A DNA stretch of 64,000 bases from Murdochiella sp. Marseille-P8839. GTDB lineage: Bacteria; Bacillota; Clostridia; Tissierellales; Peptoniphilaceae. Positions 23,347 to 32,378 of the stretch are shown here, piece after piece. How positions within the stretch are numbered: position 1 is the first letter of the stretch; each line of letters starts with the position of its first letter. The stretch covers positions 1-64,000 of the forward strand of contig JAIKLF010000005.1 of NCBI GenBank assembly GCA_019753405.1, given 5' to 3'. The notes below the pieces were generated by a model. It was not told the origin of the DNA and made no database searches. It worked only from the letters and a program-made list of their open reading frames with translations. The translations under genes were made by a program, and so were the position numbers.

Positions 23347-26300
23347 ATGTCGAACGACAAACGAAAATCCGATCGCGATCCCCACGACAGGGCGATCGGC
23401 AAGAAACATCAGTCGACAGGATGGATAAAGAAGATTTCCATTGTTTTCTTATCCTGCGTCCTGGCCCTTACGCTGGCTACGCCCATGCTCCATGCGGAAG
23501 ACCTGCAGATCGGACCGGCGATTGGAGGGGGGGCGGTTGCGCGTGCTGCTGTACCGGCGCCGACCATTAAAAAAGTCTTTTACGATGCCACAACGATTTC
23601 TGGCGGTGGAGTACACCGAGGGAAACTTGATGGAAAGACAGCTAGAGGGACTGTACATGTGACCCTAAAAGATAAGAACGGTAACGAAAAAGCCACTGCT
23701 TCCGTTACCCCTACAAGTGGAACTAGTTGGACGGTAAAGCTAACTGAAGGCGTTACTGTAGCAGCAGGCGATACCGTCACCGCCTATCAAACTTTCGGTC
23801 AAGATACCTCTCCTGTGGCGACCGCAAATGCTGAGCCATCAATGGCATTTTTGAATAAAGACAAGATCAAAATGCCATCCGGCGAAATCTGGATTGAGCA
23901 CCCGGACGCCAACCTTGTAAATAAGGATGAGCAAGCAGAAGCTACTGAAATGCTGAAGAGCGCCAATTCGGACATTGCGAATGACTTTGAAAAAGTTGTA
24001 TTCTCTATTGATGGCACAGAGCACGCCTACTATGAAGTGACCTATACCGATGAATCAACCTCCGGAAAAATTGAAGCTCCGGACCTTAAAATCAAACAGG
24101 TAAAGGAAAAATCTGCTGCTCCGACAATAGAAAAAGTCCAGGTAACAGACGGACATATCATCGTTACACTTGATAAAGAGGTTGCTGAAGGTACGAAGTT
24201 TTATTTTGTCAAAAATTTCACGGATGGAGAGGACAAGAATTTTTGCGAAGGCGGAGACTGTAAACTAGACAAATCTAACTCACAAGAGATGTCTCAAGCA
24301 GTATCCGTTGACGGCAAAAAAGTTACTTTCACAATCAATGATGACGATTTAGAACTCGGAAGAACGTTCGGTATCGTTGTTAAAGAGCCACATAAATTTC
24401 GTTCTTGCGCGAAGTCTGAGCCGGTACCAACAACCCCCGCCAAAGTCGCGGTGAGAGATCCCAGAAAGCTAACTGATGACGATAAAAAAGCCATCGATAA
24501 AGCGATTCGAGATGCCAATACGGTAAATGGGAACTCTAAACTCCCCAACTTGCTCCAAGGCCAGCCATATCCGGCAATCATTGAATTCGATAAAGATGGA
24601 AACGTCACAATAATCAGTCCTAATGATGTTGAAATTTCGGATTGGGATAGTAATTATAACCCAGTTTTCGGAAAGAATCCCGATGGAACCTATAAAGTAA
24701 AGGATGGGGCCAAAGTCACTAAATTCCCTGCCAAAGACCTGGTGAAGAATATTGCACCTAAATCTCCTGTGATTGCGGTAGATACGGATACCGGCAAAGT
24801 CACTATTACCCCACCGGCTTATAAAGATCCTGGTGATGATACCGACTTGGCGTTCTACACCGTCACCTATAAGGATGCTTCTGGAGTAGAGAAAACCGTC
24901 ACTGCAACGCGAACCGTAGACGAAGCTTCCGGCAAGACCACTTGGACAGCCGATAATGCCACGGTTGATGCGAACACCGGTGTGATTACTCTGAAAGTTG
25001 AAGACATCGAACTCGCTGGAACCGTAAAAGCAATTGCCAAGGATAATGGCGGATTAATTCCTGAAGAAACCCCGCTTGACTCGGATCCGGAAACCCAGAC
25101 GCTCGAAACGGCCACTGTTAGCTACGATGCCAACGGCGGTAAGGGAACCATGACCGATGAGAAACTTAAGGATGGCAAGACGCTCAATAAGGGCGCAAAG
25201 TACAAGATTTTGGATAATAAATTCACCGCTCCGGTCAACGAAAAATTCAAGACTTGGAAGATAGGTGAAACGGAGTACGCCGCAGGCGCTGAAATCACCG
25301 TTAAGGAAGACACTTCTATCAAAGCCATTTGGCAGAAGACCCATAGTGTAACCTACGCCTGGGGTACGGACGTGCCAGCAGGCAAGGATCTACCGAAGGA
25401 TAACGGTAGCTATTGTGCCGGTGAAAAATACACCCTAGATACCACTTACAAGAAGGGCGATACGGTAGAAGGTACAAAGGACGGAAAGAAAGGCACATGG
25501 ACCTTCAGCGGTTGGACTGATCCGAATAACGGCACCATGGGTGACGAAGACGTAACTATTAAAGGTTCGTGGAACTTTACAGAAGCTAACAAGTACCAGG
25601 TTATCTACGCCTGGGGTGCGGACGCACCGGATACGGTAACTCTTCCAACAGATAGTAAGAATTACTACAAGGGAGATAGCTACACGCTAGACACCAATTA
25701 CAAGGCAAATGACACGGTAGAAGGTAAACAGGGCGATAAGAAAGGCACTTGGATCTTCAACGGTTGGAACGATCCGAATAACGGCACCATGGGCGAAGGG
25801 AACGTAACAATTACCGGTTCTTGGTCCTTCACAGAAGCAGCAAAATATAAGGTAAACTACGCCTGGGGTACGGACGCGCCAGATACGGCAGTTCTTCCAA
25901 CAGATAGTAAGGATTACTACAAGGGAGATAGCTACAAGCTAGATACCACCTACAAGGCAAATGACACGGTGGAAGGTAAACAGGGCGATAAGAAAGGCAC
26001 TTGGACCTTTAACGGCTGGAACGATCCAAATAACGGCACCATGGGTGAACAAGAAGTAACCATTACAGGTTCTTGGACATTTACAGAAGCAGAAAAATAT
26101 AAGGTAAGCTACGATTGGGGTACGGACGCACCAGGAACAGAGACAAAGCCTGAAGATAAGAGCTACTATAAGGGTGAAACATACACCGTAGACGGCAAAT
26201 ATACGAATGGAACAACTGTAGAAGGTAAACAAGGCGATAAGAAAGGCGCATGGACCTTCAATGGTTGGGATAAGACCGGAGAGCTTGCGGTCGATGAAAA

Positions 26301-27036
26301 TACGGTTATTAAAGGTTCTTGGTCCTTCACAGAAGCAACAAAATATAAGGTAATCTACGACTGGGGTGCGGACGCACCGGCAGGCAAGGATCTACCGGAG
26401 GATAATGGTAGCTACTATGCTGGTGATACCTACACGGTAGACGACAAGTATACGAATGCAACAACTGTATCAGGTAGAAAAGGCGGCAAGAAAGGCACTT
26501 GGACCTTCAGCGGCTGGACCGACCCGAACAACGGCACTATGGGCGACGGGAACGTGACCATCACGGGCACCTGGACATTTAAGAAAACGCCGGACAACCC
26601 GGGCACGGTTACGCCGGACAACCCGAAAAAACCGGGTACGGATACGTCGGACAATCCGAACAATCCGGACAACCCGAACACGCCGGGTAACCCGAATACG
26701 CCGGACAACCCTGGTACGAATACGCCGAATGACCCGAACAAGCCGGGTACACCGGACAATCCAAACAACCCTGGAACAACCACGCCGGGTACATCGGACA
26801 AGCCGGGCACGACGACGCCGGGTACATCGGACAAGTCGGGCACAACCACACCGGGTACGACGAAGACCCCTGAGACGTCGACACCTTCCCAAAAAGAGGG
26901 TAAGGCCAACATGACCAAGCCGGGTAAAACGGCACCGAAAACGGGAGATGCGAGCGTGCTTTCCCTCTGCGCTTCCGGCATTTTGGCAGCAGGCGGCGCG
27001 GTCGCTCTGTTGAAAAAAAGAAGAGAAGAGCGTTAA
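23347..27036 (+). CDS. Large LPXTG-type cell-wall surface protein with five tandem repeat domains
   Basis: The 1229-residue protein begins with a charged region and a hydrophobic export signal (IVFLSCVLALTLATPMLHAED, residues about 36-55). Residues 70-580 are unrecognised strand-rich domains. Residues about 584-661 look like an InlB B-type repeat (YDANGGKGTM). Five tandem domains of about 83 residues follow (664-1079), each with YxWGxDxP, YYKGxxYT and NGWxDPNNGTMG. A Pro/Asn/Thr-rich stalk precedes the sorting signal APKTGD, a hydrophobic segment and KKRREER. A sortase would anchor it, perhaps as an adhesin. GAGGAGG precedes the ATG, and TATACT at 23286 is a likely -10. Confidence 0.92.
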   Translation: MSNDKRKSDRDPHDRAIGKKHQSTGWIKKISIVFLSCVLALTLATPMLHAEDLQIGPAIGGGAVARAAVPAPTIKKVFYDATTISGGGVHRGKLDGKTARGTVHVTLKDKNGNEKATASVTPTSGTSWTVKLTEGVTVAAGDTVTAYQTFGQDTSPVATANAEPSMAFLNKDKIKMPSGEIWIEHPDANLVNKDEQAEATEMLKSANSDIANDFEKVVFSIDGTEHAYYEVTYTDESTSGKIEAPDLKIKQVKEKSAAPTIEKVQVTDGHIIVTLDKEVAEGTKFYFVKNFTDGEDKNFCEGGDCKLDKSNSQEMSQAVSVDGKKVTFTINDDDLELGRTFGIVVKEPHKFRSCAKSEPVPTTPAKVAVRDPRKLTDDDKKAIDKAIRDANTVNGNSKLPNLLQGQPYPAIIEFDKDGNVTIISPNDVEISDWDSNYNPVFGKNPDGTYKVKDGAKVTKFPAKDLVKNIAPKSPVIAVDTDTGKVTITPPAYKDPGDDTDLAFYTVTYKDASGVEKTVTATRTVDEASGKTTWTADNATVDANTGVITLKVEDIELAGTVKAIAKDNGGLIPEETPLDSDPETQTLETATVSYDANGGKGTMTDEKLKDGKTLNKGAKYKILDNKFTAPVNEKFKTWKIGETEYAAGAEITVKEDTSIKAIWQKTHSVTYAWGTDVPAGKDLPKDNGSYCAGEKYTLDTTYKKGDTVEGTKDGKKGTWTFSGWTDPNNGTMGDEDVTIKGSWNFTEANKYQVIYAWGADAPDTVTLPTDSKNYYKGDSYTLDTNYKANDTVEGKQGDKKGTWIFNGWNDPNNGTMGEGNVTITGSWSFTEAAKYKVNYAWGTDAPDTAVLPTDSKDYYKGDSYKLDTTYKANDTVEGKQGDKKGTWTFNGWNDPNNGTMGEQEVTITGSWTFTEAEKYKVSYDWGTDAPGTETKPEDKSYYKGETYTVDGKYTNGTTVEGKQGDKKGAWTFNGWDKTGELAVDENTVIKGSWSFTEATKYKVIYDWGADAPAGKDLPEDNGSYYAGDTYTVDDKYTNATTVSGRKGGKKGTWTFSGWTDPNNGTMGDGNVTITGTWTFKKTPDNPGTVTPDNPKKPGTDTSDNPNNPDNPNTPGNPNTPDNPGTNTPNDPNKPGTPDNPNNPGTTTPGTSDKPGTTTPGTSDKSGTTTPGTTKTPETSTPSQKEGKANMTKPGKTAPKTGDASVLSLCASGILAAGGAVALLKKRREER
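25336..26583 (+). repeat. Five tandem repeats of about 250 bp inside the surface protein gene
   Basis: Each repeat encodes one WG-containing domain. Units two and three are nearly identical over long stretches, with GGTAAACAGGGCGATAAG in both, so the copy number may vary by recombination or slippage. Confidence 0.85.
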
Positions 27037-27054
27037 ATAAGGTTTTGAAGAACA

Positions 27055-27091
27055 AGAGCCGTCGGTAGGAAATCCTGCCGGCGGCTTTTTC
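27055..27091 (+). terminator. Terminator after the surface protein gene
   Basis: GCCGTCGGTAGGA, AA and TCCTGCCGGCGGC form a long stem with G-U pairs, followed by TTTTT. Confidence 0.85.
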
Positions 27092-27166
27092 CATTAGGGT
27101 ACAATTGTTCTTAACAGGCGATTCGAATTTTCTATCGCCTTATACATTTTAACAGGGGCATGCGAA

Positions 27167-28669
27167 ATGGCAGAGTCATTGACGAAAGAAAAACAGAATA
27201 AGGATCGGATCCCCCTGGATGGGGAAAAACCACTCTATTGTGCATCGTATGGACAGACGTGGGAAAACTATCGTAGGATGAACGAGGAATTGTACCGGCA
27301 AAAGGTCCGGCAATTGGCGGCGTCCCTCTTTGCCATCCTAACCGTTGTTGGAACGGCCTTTATGACAGCGGAAAAACTGCGGTTTTTCGGATGGCTCAGC
27401 TATGGTGTTGCTATTCTATTTCTTGTTGCGATTCCGCTTGTCTGGAGACACCGCCTCCGCACCCAATTCCAGAGTGCCAATATTGAGCGTGATAACGAAT
27501 GGAAGTATGCCTTCTATAAGAATGCATTTAAGCTGAATTCCAAAAATACGACAACCGTGCGGAACTATGCGGATCTCTACCGCATTGTAGAAGGCGCGGA
27601 ATATATTTATCTGCTATCGGAAAAGAATCATGCACTTCCGGTTCCGCGCGATCAGGGAGAGCGTGACAAACTGCTCCTGCGCCAGGGAAAACAACAGGAT
27701 AAAAACAAAATTGCACCGGTCCTTTTCTGGTTTTCTGTACTCAGCGGAATTCTGACGGCATTTTTCGGCATGACTGCGGGACGCCTTCCGAACCAATGGC
27801 TGCTGCAGACCTGGGCCTTTGTCCTCTGCGTGGCAATGCCCGTTGTCTGGATGATTACGACCGTTCTGACCGGTATTTCCTGGAATTGGTATTACATTCC
27901 TTCTGTACGGAAGAAAGGCGGGAGAATTGTACTTCGTGTGCTTTCCGTTCTGCTTTGTGCTGTTCTTATCCTGAGCCTTGGCCTTGTGGACTTCCTATTG
28001 CTGCTCGTCCGCTATCCGGTGAAACAAAATGAGAATGGAACCTACACCGAGCACGTGGATGATCCGTATTCGTCTTTTGAATATTATCTCTATGAGCCCG
28101 AAGGACCGTTTTTCTTGCGCTATCTTCGCCCCATGACGGATGCAAAAGATACGGATCCGAACATTAGTGAATCTGCATGGTATCAACGACTGCGCAGTGA
28201 CAGTCGCAAAGAGACTGAGGCCGATGCGGCAGGACCGGCGGATGGGGGAACTTCGGAAAATCCGGCAAGCGATAATAATTCGGACGCACAGCGTTCCACA
28301 AACGCGGATTCCGAAGCCGAGCAGATCCGAAACGGAGCGCTGAAGATTTTTGATGCGTACTTTGCGTCAAAAGGCGCTACCTTCCGGGAGAACTATACGG
28401 CCAAAGGAAACGCGTACTTTATCCTGCAGGAAAGCGATGCAGTCATTACGTATTTGCAGTATGACCGGGATTCGCAGAATGGACGCTGTGGTCTTTATGT
28501 ACTGTGGAAGGCTTCCAAAACGGCAGAGGGAAGCTGGTCTCCCAATGATGCGCAGATGCAGAACACCTATGCCTATGAATACCGCACCGGGGCCCTTGCC
28601 GAGAGCGGCAAGACGGGCTGGTCCGACGCAGGAAGTGAAGAGTATCAGAATCTTACGGGAGAGCTATAA
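27167..28669 (+). CDS. YcxB-like membrane protein with a long extracytoplasmic tail
   Basis: The 500-residue protein has a first pair of membrane segments (about 49-92), then a YcxB-type domain: YKNAFKLNSKNTTTVRNYAD, LYRIVEGAEYIYLLSEKNHA. A second set of membrane segments is near 182-285. The rest contains an acidic Ser/Asn-rich linker (about 345-385) and a C-terminal domain. YcxB proteins are of unknown function. The next gene starts one base after its stop, so it is co-transcribed. Confidence 0.75.
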   Translation: MAESLTKEKQNKDRIPLDGEKPLYCASYGQTWENYRRMNEELYRQKVRQLAASLFAILTVVGTAFMTAEKLRFFGWLSYGVAILFLVAIPLVWRHRLRTQFQSANIERDNEWKYAFYKNAFKLNSKNTTTVRNYADLYRIVEGAEYIYLLSEKNHALPVPRDQGERDKLLLRQGKQQDKNKIAPVLFWFSVLSGILTAFFGMTAGRLPNQWLLQTWAFVLCVAMPVVWMITTVLTGISWNWYYIPSVRKKGGRIVLRVLSVLLCAVLILSLGLVDFLLLLVRYPVKQNENGTYTEHVDDPYSSFEYYLYEPEGPFFLRYLRPMTDAKDTDPNISESAWYQRLRSDSRKETEADAAGPADGGTSENPASDNNSDAQRSTNADSEAEQIRNGALKIFDAYFASKGATFRENYTAKGNAYFILQESDAVITYLQYDRDSQNGRCGLYVLWKASKTAEGSWSPNDAQMQNTYAYEYRTGALAESGKTGWSDAGSEEYQNLTGEL

Positions 28670-28670
28670 A

Positions 28671-29342
28671 GTGCATATCACAGAAGAATTATTTGCCTTG
28701 CAGGATGTTTCCTATGCTGATTTTCAGGCGAAATTGACGCCGAGTATTTTGAGGGAGCGTTTTATTGGGGTTAGAGTTCCGGAGGCCAGAAAGCTTGCGA
28801 AAAGGATTGCTAAGGAACCGGAAGTCTCATCATTTCTGCGCGATCTGCCGCATAAATATTATGATGAAAATATTCTCCACAGCCTCCTCCTTTCAGAAAT
28901 GAAAGACTATGATGCTTGTATCGTAGCTGTTGATGCGTTTTTGCCCTACGTTGATAATTGGGCGGTTTGCGATATCCTGTCTCCCAAGATTTTCAAGAAT
29001 CATAAGAAAGCGCTTTTGGAAAAAATCAAAGAGTGGTCTGCATCGGAAAAGACGTATATTTGTCGCTTTGGCATTGAGATGTTACTGTCTCACTTTCTGG
29101 ATGTGGATTTTAAGCCTGCCTATCTGGAAATACCGGCTTCGGTTCATCGTGAAGAATACTATGTTCGAATGATGATTGCGTGGTTCTTTGCCACTGCTTT
29201 GGCAAAGCAATGGGATGCGACCATAGAATATTTGGAAGATCGTCGCCTTGACACATGGACGCACAATAAAACAATACAGAAAGCCCGGGAAAGCAGGCGC
29301 ATTACCCCGAAACGAAAAGAGTATTTGAAGACGTTGAAATGA
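28671..29342 (+). CDS. DNA alkylation repair protein (AlkD-like HEAT-repeat glycosylase)
   Basis: The start is taken as GTG 28671, one base after the upstream stop, giving VHITEELFALQDVSYADFQA and 223 residues, the usual length. AlkD-type patterns include GVRVPEARKLAKRIAKEPEV, HSLLLSEMKDYD, VDNWAVCDILSPKIFKNHK and YVRMMIAWFFATALAK. HEAT-repeat AlkD proteins excise bulky alkylated bases. A longer frame from 28350 lies inside the upstream gene and is not likely. An array of hairpin repeats follows. Confidence 0.88.
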   Translation: MHITEELFALQDVSYADFQAKLTPSILRERFIGVRVPEARKLAKRIAKEPEVSSFLRDLPHKYYDENILHSLLLSEMKDYDACIVAVDAFLPYVDNWAVCDILSPKIFKNHKKALLEKIKEWSASEKTYICRFGIEMLLSHFLDVDFKPAYLEIPASVHREEYYVRMMIAWFFATALAKQWDATIEYLEDRRLDTWTHNKTIQKARESRRITPKRKEYLKTLK

Positions 29343-29360
29343 TAATAAAGTTCAGCTGGA

Positions 29361-29419
29361 TGAAGTCGATTAATCGGTCGGGAAGCTATCTTGGGCGGCT
29401 TTACCCTTTCAACATTTGC
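29361..29419 (+). repeat. Leader of hairpin array 1
   Basis: The stretch with AATCGGTCGGGAAGCTA and GGCTTTACCCTTTCAACATT matches 35600-35655 in front of array 2 with few changes. It is not part of the repeat unit, so the two arrays share a leader. Confidence 0.75.
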
Positions 29420-29945
29420 CAGGGTCACCGCAGCCTGACTGAAGTCAGAATTTATCATTTGCCAGGGACAGCCGACCCTGTCTAGAGCTAAAATTCGTCG
29501 TTTATCAGGGTCACGCACCCTGATTGAAGTCAAAATTTATCATTCATCAGGGGCGGTGGGCCCTGTCTGGAGCTAAAATTCATCGTTTTTCAGGGTCAGC
29601 CGACCCTGTCTAGAGCTAAAATTCGTCGTTTATCAGGGTCACGCACCCTGATTGAAGTCAAAATTTATCGTTTATCAGGGTCAGCCGACCCTGTCTAGAG
29701 CTAAAATTCGTCGTTTATCAGGGTCACGCACCCTGATTGAAGTCAAAATTTATCGTTTATCAGGGCCGACCGACCCTGTCTAGAGCTAAAATTCGTCGTT
29801 TATCAGGGTCGCGCACCCTGATTGAAGTCAAAATTTATCATTTATCAGGGCCGGCCGACCCTGTCAGAATCCAAAATTCACCATTTATCAGGGTCGGCGC
29901 GCCCTGTCTCAAGTTAAAATTATACCATTTGCCAGGGGCACCTTT
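29420..29945 (+). repeat. Hairpin array 1: 12-13 units of 42-43 bp
   Basis: Units begin with CAGGG at 29420, 29463, 29506, 29548, 29591, 29634, 29676, 29719, 29761, 29804, 29846, 29889 and 29933. In the core, type A units (CAGGGTCACGCACCCTG, then ATTGAAGTCAAAATT) alternate with type B units (CAGGGTCAGCCGACCCTG, then TCTAGAGCTAAAATT). Every unit holds a small inverted repeat. The A+B dimer is 85 bases, not a multiple of three, so it is not coding. Confidence 0.9.
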
Positions 29946-30071
29946 GCAATGCTATTTCTTTTGTGCCTTATGCGAGGACAACAATAATTGAGCATGCAGT
30001 CATCCATAGCAAAGCAAGAGGAAGATGGCTTTTTCAAGAGGATATCAGCTCGTCGGTTTTTCGATATTCTA

Positions 30072-30100
30072 TTGAAATGGAATAAAATCAGACATATTAT
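30072..30100 (+). promoter_or_regulatory. Promoter of the ICMT-like gene
   Basis: TTGAAA at 30072-30077 and TATTAT at 30095-30100 are 17 bases apart. GTTAG, six bases and CTAAC right after the -10 could be an operator. Confidence 0.65.
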
Positions 30101-30137
30101 GTTAGCACAAACTAACAAAAGAAAGCGGGAACAGGCA

Positions 30138-30623
30138 ATGAAAAAATATGACCATTTACCAATTTTCGGCGTAGGACCTGTGTATGTTGTTTCCATTTTA
30201 TTGCCGACGCTTGGGGCGGTGCTTTTAAGGGATCATCCTGCATTGACATCCGGGAGGCTGACTTCTTTGCGACCATTGCTCATGTGTATTGGTGCGCTTT
30301 TCATTACCTTGTCTGTGTTTATATGGATACAGGCGGTCATTGTATCAAAACTGGATGAGAATATTAAAAAGAATCATCTCGTGACCTCGGGAGTGTATGC
30401 CTGGGTCAGGCATCCGGTTTATTCTGCTTTTATGCTTCTTTGCACCGGAATGCTTTTTATTGCTGGAAATGCCTGGTTTTTCATTCTTCCTTTTGTTTAC
30501 TGGGGGCTTCTGACGGTGCTTATGAAACATACCGAGGAAAAATGGCTGAAGGATCGGTATGGCAATGCCTATAAGGAGTATTGCAGGCGCGTTAACCGTT
30601 GTTGGCCGTGGATGCCGAAGTAA
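30138..30623 (+). CDS. Isoprenylcysteine carboxyl methyltransferase-like membrane protein
   Basis: The start at ATG 30138 (MKKYDHLPIFGVGPVYVVSI) lies 38 bases after a good -10; an earlier ATG at 29988 would lie before the promoter. The 161-residue protein has four or five hydrophobic segments and the ICMT/PEMT signature: LVTSGVYAWVRHPVYSAF, then EEKWLKDRYGNAYKEYCRR and WPW. Bacterial members methylate lipids or small molecules using SAM, and the substrate is unknown. The ribosome site is weak. It stands between array 1 and the esterase. Confidence 0.85.
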   Translation: MKKYDHLPIFGVGPVYVVSILLPTLGAVLLRDHPALTSGRLTSLRPLLMCIGALFITLSVFIWIQAVIVSKLDENIKKNHLVTSGVYAWVRHPVYSAFMLLCTGMLFIAGNAWFFILPFVYWGLLTVLMKHTEEKWLKDRYGNAYKEYCRRVNRCWPWMPK

Positions 30624-30720
30624 GCAGAATAGAACCGGAGAATAGAACCGGAGGATTCATAAAGACAGACAAGAAGAGGGATCTTTCCATTTAACACGTA
30701 TTAAAAAACGGAGGTGCAGA

Positions 30721-31659
30721 ATGTCTTTGACTTATAAAATCGCGGCAGGCATAGTCAGACTTTTGGGTGTGAAAAAAATATTCAGAAAGTCCAAGAAAGA
30801 TATCCTGGAATATGCAAAGAAACAAAACGCAAAGTCTGCTTTTGACATGGACAAAGCGATGAAAAGGGCTCTGAGAAAAAAGTATTTTCTCTTTGATCGA
30901 AAAGTGATGGGACATAGGGTTCTGACGTATCAAAAAAATGAAACTCCGACAAAAGGAGCGGTGCTGTATCTTTTTGGCGGAGGCATGATTACGGGGCCGG
31001 ATCAATTGGATTTTTCTCTTTCCGAAAGAATAATGGAAAAAACAGGAAAAGATGTGTGGTTCCTATTCTATCCCCTTTGCACAGAAGATCAGAATATAAA
31101 GAGGACGTATGACGTTTGCTTGGAAACGTATAAAAAGATGACAACAACATATGAGGCCGACAAGATAGGAGTATTGGGCTTCTCCTCAGGAGCATGCTTG
31201 GCCCTTGGAATTTTTTTACACAACAATGCCTTAGGCCGGACTTTACCCATGCCCGGCAGGATCCTTGCGGTTTCTCCGGGCGGCCTTCCCAATAAGAATT
31301 CTGCTGAAAGTAACGAGCTTTGGGAAAAGATAGAAGCCCTCAACCCAAAAGATATCCTGCTTGATCCGGCCTACTTCCATACCGCCAGGGAAATCCTAGT
31401 GGGCAATGAAGATGTGCCCGAATATATGCTGGATGGGACATGCGGAGACTTTTCGGATTTTCCAAAGACTTATTTTTATTACGGTGAAAATGAATGCCTG
31501 TATGCTTTTGCGGAGTATTTTGAAAAAGCGATGGATAAATACCATGCCCCACATGAGAGGATTGTAGGCGAGGGGATGTGTCACTGCTATCCATTGCTGC
31601 GCTTTTTTAGAGAAGGCAGAGAGGCGCAGGATAAAATGATTACATTGCTGCAATTCTAA
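30721..31659 (+). CDS. Alpha/beta hydrolase (esterase/lipase-like)
   Basis: The 312-residue protein has the oxyanion-hole stretch VLYLFGGGMITGP (about residues 82-94), a variant of HGGG, and the nucleophile motif GFSSGACLALG near 155-165. A likely acid is in YYGENECLYAF and the His in MCHCYPL. This is the hormone-sensitive-lipase-like type. CGGAGGTGCAG precedes the start. It is followed after 31 bases by a 4-TM protein of the family seen at 17557 and 19492. Confidence 0.87.
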   Translation: MSLTYKIAAGIVRLLGVKKIFRKSKKDILEYAKKQNAKSAFDMDKAMKRALRKKYFLFDRKVMGHRVLTYQKNETPTKGAVLYLFGGGMITGPDQLDFSLSERIMEKTGKDVWFLFYPLCTEDQNIKRTYDVCLETYKKMTTTYEADKIGVLGFSSGACLALGIFLHNNALGRTLPMPGRILAVSPGGLPNKNSAESNELWEKIEALNPKDILLDPAYFHTAREILVGNEDVPEYMLDGTCGDFSDFPKTYFYYGENECLYAFAEYFEKAMDKYHAPHERIVGEGMCHCYPLLRFFREGREAQDKMITLLQF

Positions 31660-31690
31660 GATAGGTACGCAAAGAAGGGATGGGAAGCCT

Positions 31691-32170
31691 ATGCTTTTAC
31701 CGGAAACCGTCATTTTGTGTTCCGCCTTTTTTGTGCTTTGTTTTTTAGGCACCGGCACGGACGAGAAAAATTTAAGAAATTACATGTCCTATCCGGATGA
31801 AGTGCAAAAGCGAATCCGAGAGATCGAAGAATACCGTGGTAAATATAGGGAAACAAGCAAATTCGCCATATGGATGGCAAATTTTCTCATCTTCAGCGTT
31901 TTATTTTTCGCTTTAGGAATCCGAATCCGTCAGCGGAACTTTCTGCATAACTTTATGAGTTTGCTTTTTTTGGGCGAAACGTTAAATGCTTTTGACCTGA
32001 TCGTTATCGACCTCTTATGGTGGAGAAATACGAAGAGGATTCGATTCGTAAAAATACCGCAAAAGGAACTCTACCAGAATCCTAAAAAGCACATACAAGC
32101 TTTTCTAAGAGCACTGGTTCTGTATTTTCTTGTCGCATTGCTGGACGGATATCTTTTAACTCTGTTTTGA
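31691..32170 (+). CDS. Four-helix membrane protein, paralogue C
   Basis: The 159-residue protein has hydrophobic segments near 1-20, 53-75, 90-112 and 135-159. The third has ETLNAFDLIVIDLLWWR, the paired-Asp pattern of paralogues A and B. It follows an alpha/beta hydrolase, as paralogue B does. Function unknown. Confidence 0.72.
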   Translation: MLLPETVILCSAFFVLCFLGTGTDEKNLRNYMSYPDEVQKRIREIEEYRGKYRETSKFAIWMANFLIFSVLFFALGIRIRQRNFLHNFMSLLFLGETLNAFDLIVIDLLWWRNTKRIRFVKIPQKELYQNPKKHIQAFLRALVLYFLVALLDGYLLTLF

Positions 32171-32299
32171 TCCATCATCAAAATAAAGAAATCGCATATC
32201 ACATGTCACCGTCCCCGCTTTTAAGCAATGTTTCCGCTACGCTAGCTCAACGTGACATTCGTAACGCTCGTTAATACAGAAATGCTACTATTTGCAAAA

Positions 32300-32319
32300 T
32301 ATGTTGTTATAGCAACATA
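32300..32319 (+). promoter_or_regulatory. Crp/Fnr-type operator of the DUF438 gene
   Basis: TATGTTG, TTATAG and CAACATA form an inverted repeat. The core GTTGTTATAGCAAC matches GTTGTTTTGGCAAC in front of the nearby Crp/Fnr gene (minus strand, 35079-35092) at 12 of 14 bases. Confidence 0.6.
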
Positions 32320-32378
32320 AAGGAACGTGCGCACAGGATAAAATAAAATAAAATAAAAAAGAAAAGGAGTCTGTGATT

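Noticed and set aside
26430-26981. Val/Pro-rich frame opposite the surface protein stalk
   Set aside because: It mirrors the Pro/Thr/Asn repeats of the real gene and has no independent start signals.
29420-29945. CRISPR array
   Set aside because: The spacing is regular, but the whole 42-43 base period is repeated, including what would be spacers, and no cas genes are present. The same applies to the array at 35656.
29737-29991. 84-residue frame within array 1
   Set aside because: It is made of repeat units with an 85-base dimer period, so the frame shifts from dimer to dimer and cannot be a repeated domain.
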